Of a DNA stretch of 64,000 bases, positions 11,957-38,566 are shown piece by piece; the stretch's first letter is position 1, and each line of letters opens with the position of its first letter. The stretch covers positions 105,889,505-105,953,504 of the forward strand of contig OY804575.1 of assembly GCA_963680875.1 (NCBI GenBank), given 5' to 3'. Position numbers and translations under genes: made by a program. The notes under the pieces were generated by a model that worked only from the letters and a program-made list of their open reading frames with translations, was not told where the DNA came from and did no database searches. The DNA is from Bathymodiolus brooksi. Lineage: Eukaryota > Mollusca > Bivalvia > Mytilida > Modiolidae.

Positions 11957-12734
11957 TATTTAAACTCGGGTACATTTCAGGTAACACCCGTACACAAAAT
12001 AATCAATAACTGAAAAGTGCAAACGACCTTCAGACACAAATCAATTTAAATCACCACAAACTTGTACTACAGCGTAAACAAGAAATTTTGTATTCAATAC
12101 ACAAAATTGTCGTATATCGTAGATAATAAAACAAGAATGCATTTTATCAAAACTTGTCGTACCTCGTAGACAAGATAAAATTAAATGCCTGACAACGTCA
12201 AAGGCACAAAGTTAATATTTATTTTCAACACATAGTTATCATTTAGCAGAAAATATTTTAGATCCAAAAAGTAGTGTAATAAAACTAAACAACGTTCAAG
12301 AATTATTCACAAAAAAAAAATTAAAAATTTAAAATGAAGTGTACCTGCCAAATGTACACCTCACCGCTCCAAAGAAAAAGTGACAAGGCCGCATGGTCCC
12401 GACGGTTATATACTGGGTACATAAGGTCAAGGTGACCTATAGCTTGTTTCTTTAAAAGGAGAATATAGGTGTTTGCTTCACCGCTCACAGAGGAGCTAAG
12501 CTATGTGATTACTTTGAAGAGACCGAAGGCGAATATGAATAAGAATAACAAAATGTAATATAATCTTAGCCTAAGCATTGCAAATTAAATTCAACGGCAA
12601 ATCGTTACCTTAGAAAATCTCACTGGATCTATTATGTCTTACGGGTTCAGCAGTATCAATGGACGGAGTTTTCATCTAAAGTGCTATATTTTGTTGTTGG
12701 AAAACCTCTGAAGACAATTTTCATTAGACCTATT

Positions 12735-12988
12735 TGTAGGATTATAGTGCTTAACGCCACTTTCAATAATATTTCAGTCATATCGTAACGCTTAGTTTCA
12801 TTGGTGGCGGAAACCGGTTCTCTCGGAGAAAACCACCTACATGTCGCAAGTCACTGACAAACTTTATCACATAATGTTGTATCGAGTACGCCTCGCCATG
12901 ATCGGGGTTCGAACAACTGTAGTGGTGATAGGCACTGACTACACAGGTAGTTGTAAATCCAACTACATACGATCATGACCACGACTTA
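12735..12988 (-). repeat. tRNA-type SINE, family 2
   Basis: Read on the minus strand: 'tcgtggtcatgatcgtatgtagttggatt' as an A-box region, a B-box-like 'gttcgaaccccg', then 'cttgcgacatgtaggtggttttctccgag', and the tail 'tgaaatattattgaaagtggcgttaagcac'. Copies lie at 18503, 20103, 45082 and 55835. Confidence 0.75.
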
Positions 12989-13285
12989 ATTGTCAATAGA
13001 GGGCACAATAATCATTCAATTGACCTAACTACCTTAAGATTTGAATTTCTTCAAAATCATGAAATTCACCAATGGTGTAATAACTCATTGGTTTGTTTTC
13101 TGGCTCGTATTATAAGAAATGCAAAAAAAACCACCGCTATTTTATTCATTAAACTCTCATATAAGCTATTAGTATTGTGCATGTTTGTTAACGTTATGAC
13201 ATCTATTGAGTTATTGAGATTTCATCTTTCCTGCAAGCATGTTACTGATTTTATTTTTTATTATAAAGGCTGTACCCAAAGCACA

Positions 13286-28126
<14,841 letters not shown>

Positions 28127-28624
28127 CAAAAATGTTCGAAATTCCAACAATATGATTCAGTGAAATGACTTATCTGTTTATTATGAAAACAAATAGAAAA
28201 AATAGTAAAATGTATCTATCTGATATAGTGAGCTCAACGCGTTTTTGGAATAACTTTCACCCAGTATACTCAACGTCATAAGATCGGATTACATATGATG
28301 TGTCTAGACATATAATTAAGCATTAAATAATTTACCTGTATGCATATTGATATTACTGTCTTATTTATATATACAATATACATTTCTCTGAACGACTATT
28401 CAAGTCAAAGGAACTTTCTTTAAAGTAAACATATGGTGGTGGGATTCGACTGAACATTGTATCACCAAACCATGCCAGTAACTAACGAAAGGTCACTCCT
28501 CATGGTGGACAAAAACGAAAAACATTTGTCCTGACATAGCTCAAATTGGCGTTAAACAAACATATCAAATCGTAATAATAACACTAATCTCAATCAAATG
28601 AAAGATTTAAGCTATTGTAATACA

Positions 28625-29438
28625 AACCAGTTGAGTAAGAGTAGGACATTCTGGAATTCAATTTCACTTTCCACCCCAAGATCTTTATAAATGAAATGTT
28701 TAATCGTTGCTTCACAATTTTTAACCTGCCTATCATCACTATCAGGTATCCCACTAAACATTAGGTTATATTTCATTTAGTGGCCCCGCATTTCAAGAAG
28801 TTTTCTCCTTAGTTCTAAGTTTTCCCACTGAAGCTGGTCCTTGTCAGATTCTATGGCAGACACCCTAGTTTCCACAGTATTATACTAATATTCCTCGTCG
28901 GACATTCTTTGTGATTGCTATCTCAGATCATTTCTAATATCAAGAATATCATTATCTAGTTTATTGAAATGTTTTTCCATGTTAGATATTCTAGCACACA
29001 AGTCATCTAACATATCAATTTCTTATGTCTTTGGTTCATTTCGTTTATAGTATTAAACAGCATTTGTAACATATACTTGTTACTCTGAACATGAGATGAA
29101 GGATTCTGAGCTGGCAATGTAAAGGTATTTGAGTTCATACTAGGAGGGGCTATACATGGACCTGTATGGGCCATACCCTTAGGTGGTAAGGACATGACAG
29201 GTAAATACGTCTATTGAAGTTGTTGTAAATTCATAGGTGTGCTGTGTTGTACTGGCGAAGGTTGGAAATTAATGTTTCTAGACTCGTGCCCATATATTAA
29301 TTCATTTGCACATGCAATTGCATGTGAAATATTGGACGATCCCGATTTGTTTACATCATGGATGGGTGACGCCATATTGGGTGAGGTCTGTGTACATTTC
29401 TCGCGTCTTTTTCTCCTTTTAGTTTTGCGAAAAACCAT
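28625..29438 (-). pseudogene. L1-like ORF1 protein remnant
   Basis: Starts MVFRKTKRRKRREK (basic), then a proline/serine-rich region with one TAG at about 29214, then MLDDLCARISNMEKHFNKL and SAIESDKDQLQWENLELRRK (coiled coil), then MKYNLMFSGIPDSDDRQVKN, the RNA-binding (RRM-type) start of L1 ORF1p/transposase-22 proteins. Frame change near 29010 and stops at about 28906, 28870 and 28776. No reverse transcriptase follows. Confidence 0.7.
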
Positions 29439-30350
29439 ACAAATGCCATTGTTAGTGTTATTTAATATATATTGCAACAATTTGTAAACAATTTCAAATC
29501 ACAGTCACGGTTATTCGAAGCAAATTTAAAGTTTCATGACGAATCCTCTCTGACGTGCGTCCACTTATTTCGACTCCATATTTACCGACCTCCAGAATTA
29601 TGAATCCACCAAGGTTATTTCACCTCGGTCTAAAGCCCTCGGGGCAAGTAACGTTAAATGGGTTGATAGTTCTGGATATATACCTCCTAACAAGGCCGTA
29701 AGTGTATTTTACTAGATAATTACCTGAGATATTTATGAATACTGTTAATATTTCTCGGGATTGTTTCTGTGGTAAATTTTGTTCTAGCTAGTATTCTTTC
29801 TTTTACTTTTCCCAAACAATGATATCGTTATTTTCAGATGATGATAGGCATATTATATAGACAATTTTAGTGTAATGTCTTAAAACATAAAGGCGAGGTC
29901 CATCTAGCCTTTACCCCGTTTTGCGTCGAATACCCATAAACTTTATATTTTCAGACACTGCATTAATATTGTGTTTATCTTGCAGAACAATGACATTAAT
30001 GAATCGACGTTCATATTTTGAACTAAATAATAAAATTATAAAATTATTCCTTGATTATAGTTTTGATATTTTCTGGAAGAGAACTGGATTTACATCTAGG
30101 TTCCAAAATCGCAACAAGTAGCATCTGACAGGGGTCCCAGAAAAAGCTATATTTCGATCAGTGACAGTATATATATATTATCCAGTCAATGCAATATGCC
30201 TAGTTCTATTGAAAAGGTGTATGATAGATGCTAATCATATTGACCAGACATGAGATGAAATTTGCTAATTTACGTATCTAAGATGGTGACACCGGGATGT
30301 TTCCATTTTTCAACTATGACATATATATTTCCTCATTGAATGTTTATTTC
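29439..30350 (-). other. Non-coding flank of the ORF1 remnant
   Basis: Shared with 37800-38520. It would be 5' leader in the ORF1 direction. No gene recognised. Confidence 0.45.
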
Positions 30351-30764
30351 TGGAATTGAAAATCACACGTTAAGTTAAGCCAAATTAATTTAAGTGGAAA
30401 TTAATGACAGTAATGAAATATTGGAGGTTCTTGGACGAAAAATGAAAATCCGAAGCTACAAACCTTCAGAGTCTATGTCAACGTGTCTGAAATACAATTT
30501 AAATTGGCGAGTTTGACACAAAATTTAACAATGAATGATCTTGTGGTTATGCGGTAAGCTTTCTAGAATCAATTTGGATTCCATAATAATAGATGACATT
30601 CTATTGACTAACTTTGCATTTCTAGCTTCTAATCCTCAGGTTTTGACATTAAATACAACAAGATCATTTAGTATGCACGCTGAAATCATTACCAAAAAAA
30701 AAAAAAAAAAAAAAATATTTGAATATTAACAATTACATTTAATTATTGAATAGTTGACTGACAC

Positions 30765-31870
30765 CTTGTATTTCCGCATTGCATGCTATTATATGATAAC
30801 TCTAATGAACAATCCATCCAGCTTGAAACTGCAGTCACGTGATCAAAATCTAATTTAAATATGATGAATATTTATGAGGAAAGTATCAATTGCTTGATTT
30901 GTGTTGATGCCTTGGGTGGTTACACCCAACCACAATAACCGAAACAATCATCCCACGAAATGACATAGCCAGAAATGAGGGGGGTTATTTGATAATTTAC
31001 ATATCTAAGATGGCAACATCGGGACGTCTGCATTTTGCACATAGCAGATAATATTCCTACATGCATGCATGTAATTTTCCGAAATTGATAATGATACATT
31101 AAAGCAAGCCAAATAAAAGGAAGTTGAAATGAATGATAACCATGAAATCTTCGTCGTTCTTGGACAAAATGAATATCAGAGGCCCAATTCCTTATAATAT
31201 CCTTAACAGTCTATGTAAAATGAAACTGATGCAATTTGACACACAATACAACAATGAAAAACATTTAATAACATCTAACACAATAACACAATGGATGTAA
31301 TTTCAGACTCTTATGAACATAAACACAAAATACATCTGCAGCTGTAGAATGACACCTTATATTTCCACATTGAATGTTATTATTTGAGAAATCTAATGGA
31401 CAATCCACCCAGCTTGAAACTGCAGTCAAAATCTAATTTAGATATGATGATTATTTATGAGAAAAGTATCAATTGCTGGATGTGTGTTGATGCCTTGGGT
31501 GGTTACACCCAACCACAAGGACCAGAACAATCATCCCACGAAATGACATAGCCAGAAATATGGGGTTATTTGATAATTTACATATCGAAGATAGCGACAT
31601 CGGGTCGTCGGCATTTTTCATATAGCATATATTATTCCTACATGCATGCATGAAAATTTCTGAAATTAATAATGATTCATTAGATAAAGCCAAATAAAAT
31701 GAAATTAAAATAAATGATAACCATGAATTATCAGAGGCCAAACTCCTTATACTATCCTTAGCAGTCTATGTATAACAATGAATAACATTTAATAACATCT
31801 AACACAATAACACAAAGGATGTAATTACAGACAACATATACATACCATTCCAGTTGTAGAATGACATTTA
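30765..31870. repeat. Tandem duplication, period about 587 bp
   Basis: Two units (about 30765-31350 and 31351-31870). Shared stretches include 'cagcttgaaactgcagtca', 'gatgccttgggtggttacac', 'cccacgaaatgacatagcc', 'ttatttgataatttacatat' and 'acatgcatgcatg'. The last motif with 'aattgataatgatacatt' also occurs once at 3355-3420, so the unit belongs to a dispersed family. Confidence 0.85.
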
Positions 31871-31929
31871 AAAAAGACAAACGGAAATGCATTTCTCAGG
31901 TACAATGTATTATTTTCAAGCAATATTAT

Positions 31930-32086
31930 AGTATTAAGCGCTTCTTTTCAGGAGTTCATGCATGTGTAAGTGGTGCCGATGCACTCACAAAATGAATAAA
32001 CGTCCGAAGGACCTTTATGTAAAATTTGTGAGTGCATCGGCACCGCTTACACATGCATGAACTCCTGAAAAGAACCGTTTAATACT
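31930..32086. mobile_element. Palindromic hairpin MITE
   Basis: Arms of about 70 bp are nearly perfect inverted copies: left AGTATTAAGCGCTTCTTTTC, right GAAAAGAACCGTTTAATACT, with 'gtgagtgcatcggcacc' near the centre. The short loop holds 'cgtccgaaggacc'. AT-rich flanks make the target duplication uncertain. Non-coding. Confidence 0.82.
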
Positions 32087-32209
32087 TATTATTCTTCCAG
32101 GTGAATCCTTTACCTACATTTATGTAATTTGGTTAACTGATTTTCAGGCTTGCTTTCAATCGGACACTATCGTAGTTTCCTGTCGGCGCCGCCATATTGT
32201 TTATACTGG

Positions 32210-32290
32210 TTATACAAAAAAGTTCATCGAGTTATGAACGGATCAAAAACGAAAAAGTTCATCGAGTTATGAACGAATCAAAAAGGCACG
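32210..32290 (+). repeat. Two-copy direct repeat, about 37 bp
   Basis: 'aaaaagttcatcgagttatg' with 'aacggatcaaaaa' / 'aacgaatcaaaaa' occurs twice in tandem just before repeat R. Confidence 0.8.
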
Positions 32291-32324
32291 AGAACGATAG
32301 ACATTAATTCTACAAGAATTATAT

Positions 32325-32439
32325 AAAGATGGACAAGTATCATTATATTTCTATTATGATTTTCTTTCTTTATCTTGTGATTACTGACATACTTCTTACA
32401 TTTGTCTCTCACATCCTATGTTAACAACATAAATGAGGT
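32325..32439 (+). repeat. Dispersed repeat R, copy 2, left part
   Basis: Matches 5785-5835/6188-6210 and 39735-39858 up to 'aacaacataaatgaggt', then is cut by the recombinase element; R resumes at 36936 with 'gataccttttgttattatta'. Confidence 0.8.
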
Positions 32440-32583
32440 TATGTTCTAATTCACCATGTTCAAACGAACATAAATTATTTATGTACATATCGCTCATAAT
32501 CCAAGCTTAAACAACTTCTGATTTGTTGAGAGAACAAATAAAGGCAAAGTCGGAATGAAATTATCTGGCGCAGTGACCAATTC
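32440..32583. repeat. Split direct repeat A, copy 1
   Basis: Matches 34740-34884 almost throughout; differs by a few substitutions and small indels. Confidence 0.88.
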
Positions 32584-32865
32584 TTATATTATTTATCAAT
32601 CATACATCATCACATACATATTAGTATATACAACAATGAAAATCACATTTACTGTCCATTTTGAAAAGAAACATTGTATGTTCTTTAACTTTACAACTAC
32701 ATATCTATAAAGAAAAAAATCAATATTGAAATATACACAACAATTGTAGACATAAGAATAATTAGCTTAATAAAATAAAAGTAGCATACAATAATACTTC
32801 AGCTAGTTAAACATAAGGTGCGTCAGATTTGGTCACTGCCCAACCTCGATATGGAACTACTTTAA

Positions 32866-34637
32866 GGTAGTAGGCCTGGGGTATGGGAGATAACTCTATT
32901 TTCAGTGTCTTCTCAAATATATGATCATTTGTGCGTTTGAAAATTCCCCCTCAATTCCAAGCTTCTTGGTGACAAAGATTGTTTACATTGAATATGGCTA
33001 GTTAAAAAAATGACTCCTTTTCCTTTTACCTTTCCATAGATGTGCTCCTTGCAGGGCTCACCAAACCAGGCGAAGTGGGCGAAATTATCACACTATATAG
33101 TCTGAAGTCGCTCTCCCTCGACTACAAAGCGAAATTAAAGTCGCCATGTTTCTTTTTGCAGGTCACTCTTTTCTTGCAAATAATCTTCGTTTTATGGTAA
33201 AGCTGATTGTCAAAACAATTGTAATCAATGGGAAGATACATAACAATAAGAGGAAAAGGTTTTATTCAAGCAATAAAGAAGGTTTAATTTGTTGATACAA
33301 AAGTATCACGGCAAACTTCTGCAAATTTGTACTGACGAAATTCCAGGTGAATATTAAATCCCAAATCTTAAAATATACAAACAGACGCTTCCTTTACCAA
33401 ATTGGCCATTGAATTGTGTTATATTCTAATTATTTTCACCAAACTTGAGTTATTTGTAGCTTTTTAAAAGCTAACCAATCAACATGTCTAAGTTATAAAC
33501 ACGGCGATCATGGGGACGTAGGAAATCGGGGGACGGAAACGAACACTTAGATGTCATTGACAGATTTCAAGGCAAAAATGAATAAATCTAAAATCAATAA
33601 ATATAAGATCAATAATAATAATAAAACAAATACAAAACATGAACTTAATGTTAAATATGAAAGATATAAACAAGATATTAGCAAAGATAGAAAGCTATGT
33701 TTGGGAAAAAAATTGTAATATCTGATCCTCTCTTATACCGCCGCCCCCCTTCTTCTAAGACAACTAAAGAATAACCAGAATCAAACAAGTACAACTGGAG
33801 CACAGAATTTGAAGGAATTTAACAATACAGCTGGGTGGCTGTCTGTGTTTTTTGTGTGTTTTTTTGTAATGAATTAATCAAGTGGAGTCACCCTCAAACC
33901 ACCCCTCCCCCTCCCCAGCCGACTTGAAAATAAAAAAGACAAATGCAGTCATTTGGTAATTTGGACATTCACTTTGTCAATTATAAGAATTGAAAAGCTT
34001 TTTGTTATTGGTAACTAGTTATTTTTTATCTCATAAACAAAGAAACTAGTAAAGGATGAGTGTGTGATAACTTTCCTCGACAATTTCATTTTTTTCTTGG
34101 TACCTTCCATGAAAAACATAAATTTAAATATTTTAAAAATCTGACGGTAAAAGTTTGTAAAATGTGGTGCAATGATGTCTATATGTCTATTCTTCAGTGT
34201 GACATTTTTTGGTGGAAATTAATTGACAGGAATTTTTTTAATCCGATTTTTAATACCAAGGTGGTCATCAGGGCATCCCCCCATTTTTGCAGTTTCCACT
34301 GTTTTGCACGTGATTATCTCCAAACAGGATATTCAGATATGCTAGATATTTCATATTTATTCAACAACAACACTCTCAAGTGTATTAAAGCCAAAATATT
34401 CCCTTTCAATCAGAAATAAATGTGCATATCTATTAGAATCTTCCGAAACTAGTATTACCATCTGGCGTCAAGAATACCCCCACAATTGCTATATTTAGGA
34501 TGTGCTATGGAGAAAACGGCACGGTGAAATTTTTTGAAACTTTGCCAGATAATGTATTTAGACATAACTATTCAATGATGCAAATTTAAAAAAAATTGAA
34601 TGATGGAAAAATTTTAGGGTAACCCAGGTCTACCACC
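32866..34637. mobile_element. TTAA-target DNA transposon, non-autonomous
   Basis: Flanked on both sides by TTAA (32862-32865 and 34638-34641). Left end GGTAGTAGGCCTGGG, right end reversed GGTGGTAGACCTGGG, so a 15-bp TIR with two mismatches. It interrupts repeat B: 'gaactact|TTAA ... TTAA|acaatttatttt' rejoins to match 36825-36845. TTAA duplication fits piggyBac or Kolobok superfamilies. The 1.77-kb interior has no transposase I can recognise; a 119-codon open frame at 34060-34419 has no known motif. Confidence 0.85.
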
Positions 34638-34739
34638 TTAAACAATTTATTTTATACCACCCCGAACCAAACTAATAAACCCGCGAAAATTCTGTATGCG
34701 TGTACATGCATTACTACGCTCATAATACATACATATATT

Positions 34740-34884
34740 TATGTTCTAATTCACCATGTTCAAACGAACATAAATCATTCATGTACAATATCGCTCATAA
34801 TCCAAGCTTAAACAACTTCTGATTTGTTGATAAAACAAATAAAGACAAACTCGTAATGAAATTTTCTGGCGCAGTGACCAATTC
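34740..34884. repeat. Split direct repeat A, copy 2
   Basis: See the element entry; lies directly downstream of the recombinase stop codon. Confidence 0.88.
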
Positions 34885-34926
34885 GATATTAACAAAGAAA
34901 GATGTGTGTACTTTATACGTATATCA

Positions 34927-36739
34927 TTATAAACCGAGGTATTTAGAAACTGATAGTTTTCTTTGTAAATCTTCACATACATATCCATCTTTTGCGTTTT
35001 CTGATTTCTAACGGCCATGGATTTTAAAAAGTGTATCTGATATACCGAACTTGCATGCGGCAGTTGCCCCGCCAGAACGTAAACTATGTAACCCCAAATT
35101 TCTAATATTTACACCGAGTGTTGCTAAAGCTTATCTTACTATCTCTCTTGCCCTGGTATATGACAGTTTCTCATTCTTTTTTTTAAGAATAAACGTGTTG
35201 CATGTTTTCATGAATGAAATTGACCTGAACAAACACATGTCTGAATCTAAATCGATTCCTGCAAGGGAAATGTAACGCTGTAATATACTAACTGGACAAT
35301 AACGACTGTTTAATTTAGCAATGAATACATTTTTATCTTTCCTGTAACAATCAGTCTTACTCTTTATAATAAACATATCTACATGTTCTTTGTGAAATGT
35401 TAAATTGTTTGATCTTATATTGCTCAGCTCATCATATCTTAGAAAACCTGTATAACATAAATAACACACACCTAAAAGTCTTAAATCTTTAAGAGTGCTG
35501 TCACATGTATCAAATCTCTGAAAAAACATTTTCATTAAATCTGGAGATGCCGGTTCTGTTTTCTTAATAGAACGTGATAACATTATTTTAGCAGATTCTA
35601 CAATATTTCTCAATAAATCGGATTTGCATGGATTATGTAAACCAGCCATAGCATGCATCCACTTAATACTGTAAAAAGCGCCTTCAACTGTGCTATGATC
35701 TTTAGAGATTTCTGTTAAATGTTGTAGATATAGTGCGATATGGAGCTCACTGCAAGGTAGGAGAGATTTGATTTATTTATAATGTTCAGCCCAAGACCTA
35801 AATCTCTTAAATGCACCGACATATGTTTAGCCCTCGAATTAATAACTGTAGGATTCAGATTATCAAATAGTGTCTTAAGTTCAGGGTGTATGAGTTGAGT
35901 AGATAATATTAAAAATCCTTTATGGAAGATTTTCTAAAATAAAAACAAATACAACTACAACTATGTACTTATATTTATGCACATTAAATATAATGTAATA
36001 CCTTACCGTATTAATCCGTAAATTACGGTCCAGCGACCTCATATAGTCCAGTGACCATATATACTTCCAAACTACCAAAGCGTGTCCAGTGACACAGCAC
36101 AGTTGTCAAGTGACACCGTTAAATACGTTCAGCAACGTTTAACCGCCAAATCTGTACAAAAAGGAAAATGCACACCATTATGAACGGACTGTGAAGATGC
36201 TCCTGCTGCTTCTGCCGGGCTCTTTCGACTAACTTTACCATCCTTCATGACGGACTTGATTTTTCTAATCGTTCTGTTGTCGACGGCCCTAATGCGCTTT
36301 TCATCATCCGAGTCGCTAGCCACTTCATCCGACAAATACTCCTGTACGGTCTTCGAATCTCCCTCTGATCTATCTGCTATACGCATAAGTTTATTACGTT
36401 TTTTCAGTTTTGTGATTGAACCTTCCAAAATTGAATCTGCTTTGGATTTTCTGTCCGATACAATAAACTTTATGGCGGAATGAATATCTTCCGAAATATT
36501 TGTATTTAAATCAAACTGTAATTGATTGCCTTTGAATTTAAATGCATTTTCAGTTTTTCCGACTTTCTATCTGTGGTATCGCTAAAAGTTTTCTCTATAC
36601 CTTTCAATTTGTCGTTCATGTATGTTTTTAACAAAGAAAACAAATCAGCATGTGTTACCTCTTCAGTGCATCTACTATTCCGTTCTGTAGGATCTTCATT
36701 CTTATCATCTAGAAGCATACGTTCTTCGGCATCGGACAT
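34927..36739 (-). pseudogene. Tyrosine recombinase (two-exon), inactivated
   Basis: Starts MSDAEERMLLDDKNEDPTER; a +1 shift near 36545; an acidic/basic N-terminal region to about 36140; then probably an intron whose acceptor is ATTTTAG near 35936. The second exon holds the core-binding domain (CSELHIALYLQHLTEISKDH), box I (CYTGFLRYDELSNI), box II HSLRSGGATAA, and HGR*KSENAKDGYV with the Tyr nucleophile; stop at 34927. Faults: a shift near 35815, and stops at about 35773, 35130 and 35001 (the last where Trp is usual). Catalytic R, H, R and Y positions are still visible. Confidence 0.8.
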
Positions 36740-36760
36740 TCTAATTACGATTTAACATGG

Positions 36761-36935
36761 CGACAATACTGCAGCTAGTTAAACTTAAGGTGCGTCCGAT
36801 TTGGTCACTGTCCAACCTCGATATGGAACTATTTTAAACAATTTATTTTATACCACCCCGAATCAAACTACTAAACCCGCGAACATTCTTTATACGTGTA
36901 CATGTATTACTGCGCTCATAATACATAAATATATT
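36761..36935. repeat. Split direct repeat B, uninterrupted copy
   Basis: 'cagctagttaaacttaaggtg' through 'gtccaacctcgatatggaac' to 'cataatacataaatatatt'. The other copy is split by the TTAA element at 32866-34637. Confidence 0.85.
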
Positions 36936-36989
36936 GATACCTTTTGTTATTATTATTTGTTCTTAATATTACCATTCATTTTAATATTT

Positions 36990-37025
<36 letters not shown>
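36936..37025 (+). repeat. Dispersed repeat R, copy 2, right part, with (GT)n
   Basis: 'gataccttttgttattatta' resumes repeat R after the insertion and ends in a GT array (about 36991-37025), longer than the short GT tracts at the same position of the other copies. Confidence 0.8.
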
Positions 37026-37029
<4 letters not shown>

Positions 37030-38520
37030 TGCTCCTCATGGTAGACAAAAACCAGAAACGTTTGTCCTGACATAGCTGAAATTGGCGTTCAACTGTCATA
37101 TCAAATCGTAATAATAACACTAATCTCAATCAAATGGAAGATTTATTCTATTGTAATACAAACCAGTTGAGATATTTATTAATGAAATGTTTAATCTTTA
37201 TTTCACATTTTGCAACCTGCCTATCATCACACTCAGGTATCCCCCTACACATTAGGTTATATTTCATAGAGTGGCCTGCATTTCAAGATGTTTTCGTCTT
37301 GGTTCTAAGTTTTTCCACTGAAGCTGGTCCTTGTCAGATTCTCTGGCAGTCACCCTAGTTTCCACAATATTATAGTAACATTCTTCGTCGGAAATTCTTT
37401 ATGATTACTGTCTCAAATCATTTCTAATGTCAAGAATTTCATTATCTAGTTTATTGAAATGTTTTTCCATGCTAGACATTCTAGCACATAAGTCATCTAA
37501 CATATCAATTTATTAAGTCTTTGGTTCATTTCGTTTATAGTATTAAACAGCATTTGTAACATAGAATTGTCAGTCTGAACATAAGAGGTAGGATTATGTG
37601 CTGGCAAAGTAAAGGTATCTGATTTCATACTAGGAAGGGTTACACAAGGATCTGTATGAGGCATGCACATAGGTGGTGGACGATCCCGATTTGCTTACAT
37701 CATGGATGGGTGACGCCATATTGGGTGGGGTCTGTGTACATTTATCGCGTCTTTTTCTCTCTTCAGTTATGTGAAAACCCGTAAAAATGCCATTGTTAGA
37801 GTTATGCAATATATATTACAACAATTTGCAAACAATTTGATATCACAGTCATGGTTATTCAAAGCAAATTTAAAGTTTCATGACTCTCTTACGTGCGTCC
37901 ACTCACTTCGTCGCCATATTTACCGGTCTCCAGAATTATGAATCCACTAATGTTATTTCATCTCGGTCTAAAGCCCTCGGGGCAAGTAACTTTAAATGGT
38001 TTGATAATTCTGGATATCCACAAGGCCGTAAGTGTATTTTATTAGATAATTACCTGAGATATTTATGAATACTGTTAATATTTCTCGGGATTGTTTTCTG
38101 TGGTAAAAACATATTTCTAGCTATAATTCTTTCTTTTACTTTTCCCAAACAATGATATCGTTATTTGCATATGATGATAGGCATATTATGTAGACAATGT
38201 TAGTGTAGTGTCTTAATACATAAAGGCAAGGTTCACTCAGCCTTTCCCCAGTTTTGCGCCGAATAGTGACAGTATATATATATATAACAACAAATTATCC
38301 AGTCAATGCAATATTCCTGTTCATATTGAAAAAGTGCAGGATATATGTTAATGATATTGGCCAGAGATGAGATGTTATTTGCTAATTTACGTATCTAAGA
38401 TGGTGACACTGGGATGTTTCTATTTTTCATATAAACTATAACAGATATATTTCCTCATTGCATGTTTGTTAATTTTTATTGAATTGAAAATCACAGGTGA
38501 AATCAAGCCACATTAATTTA
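37030..38520 (-). repeat. Segment with LINE ORF1 remnant, copy 2
   Basis: Second copy of 28490-30350. The ORF1 relic (about 37180-37790) keeps ISNMEKHFNKLDNEI- and MLQMLFNTINEMNQR-type coding but is more broken than copy 1. Joins repeat R's (GT)n array on its left. Confidence 0.72.
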
Positions 38521-38566
38521 AATGGAAATTAAACTATATTAATTGTTGGTGTGATTTAAATGTAAT

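Larger units (their letters stand above)
7980..12545 (-). mobile_element. DIRS-type retrotransposon, decayed and 3'-truncated
   Basis: Minus-strand order is gag-like protein, reverse transcriptase plus RNase H, tyrosine recombinase: the DIRS layout. No aspartic protease or DDE integrase is seen. About 590 bp of leader (11957-12545) precedes gag and includes two related stretches near 12070-12180 ('aaacttgt.gta...cgtagacaagataaaa' style) and a terminal-looking segment ending at about 12545. The recombinase stops before its HxxR box, so the opposite terminal repeat is missing. At least four frameshifts and one nonsense codon. Confidence 0.85.
28490..30350 (-). repeat. Segment with LINE ORF1 remnant, copy 1
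   Basis: Matches 37030-38520 from 'ctcctcatggtggacaaaaac' to 'gaattgaaaatcacacg', including non-coding flanks such as 'ggtctaaagccctcggggcaagtaac'. Copy 2 is about 370 bp shorter through several gaps. Because both share the same unrelated flanks, this is a duplicated segment or a multi-copy composite, not two independent LINE insertions. Confidence 0.75.
32440..36935 (-). mobile_element. Tyrosine-recombinase element with split direct repeats
   Basis: Inserted as one unit into repeat R. On the + strand the order is A (32440-32583), spacer, B (about 32794-32865 plus 34638-34738), A (34740-34884), recombinase pseudogene on the minus strand, B (36761-36935). A is 'atgttctaattcaccatgtt...ctggcgcagtgaccaattc'; B is 'cagctagttaaac...taaggtgcgtc...cataatacat'. 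This resembles the A-ORF-B-A-B layout of Ngaro/PAT-type elements, but no reverse transcriptase is present. No target duplication is seen, as expected for recombinase insertion. About 2.7 kb without the nested DNA transposon. Confidence 0.72.

Noticed and set aside
11089..12009. Plus-strand frames at 11089-12009
   Set aside because: Antisense shadows of the DIRS gag-like region.
34060..34419. 119-codon frame inside the TTAA element, considered as a transposase
   Set aside because: No DDE/D spacing, no Cys-rich domain and no similarity to piggyBac or Kolobok proteins that I can see.
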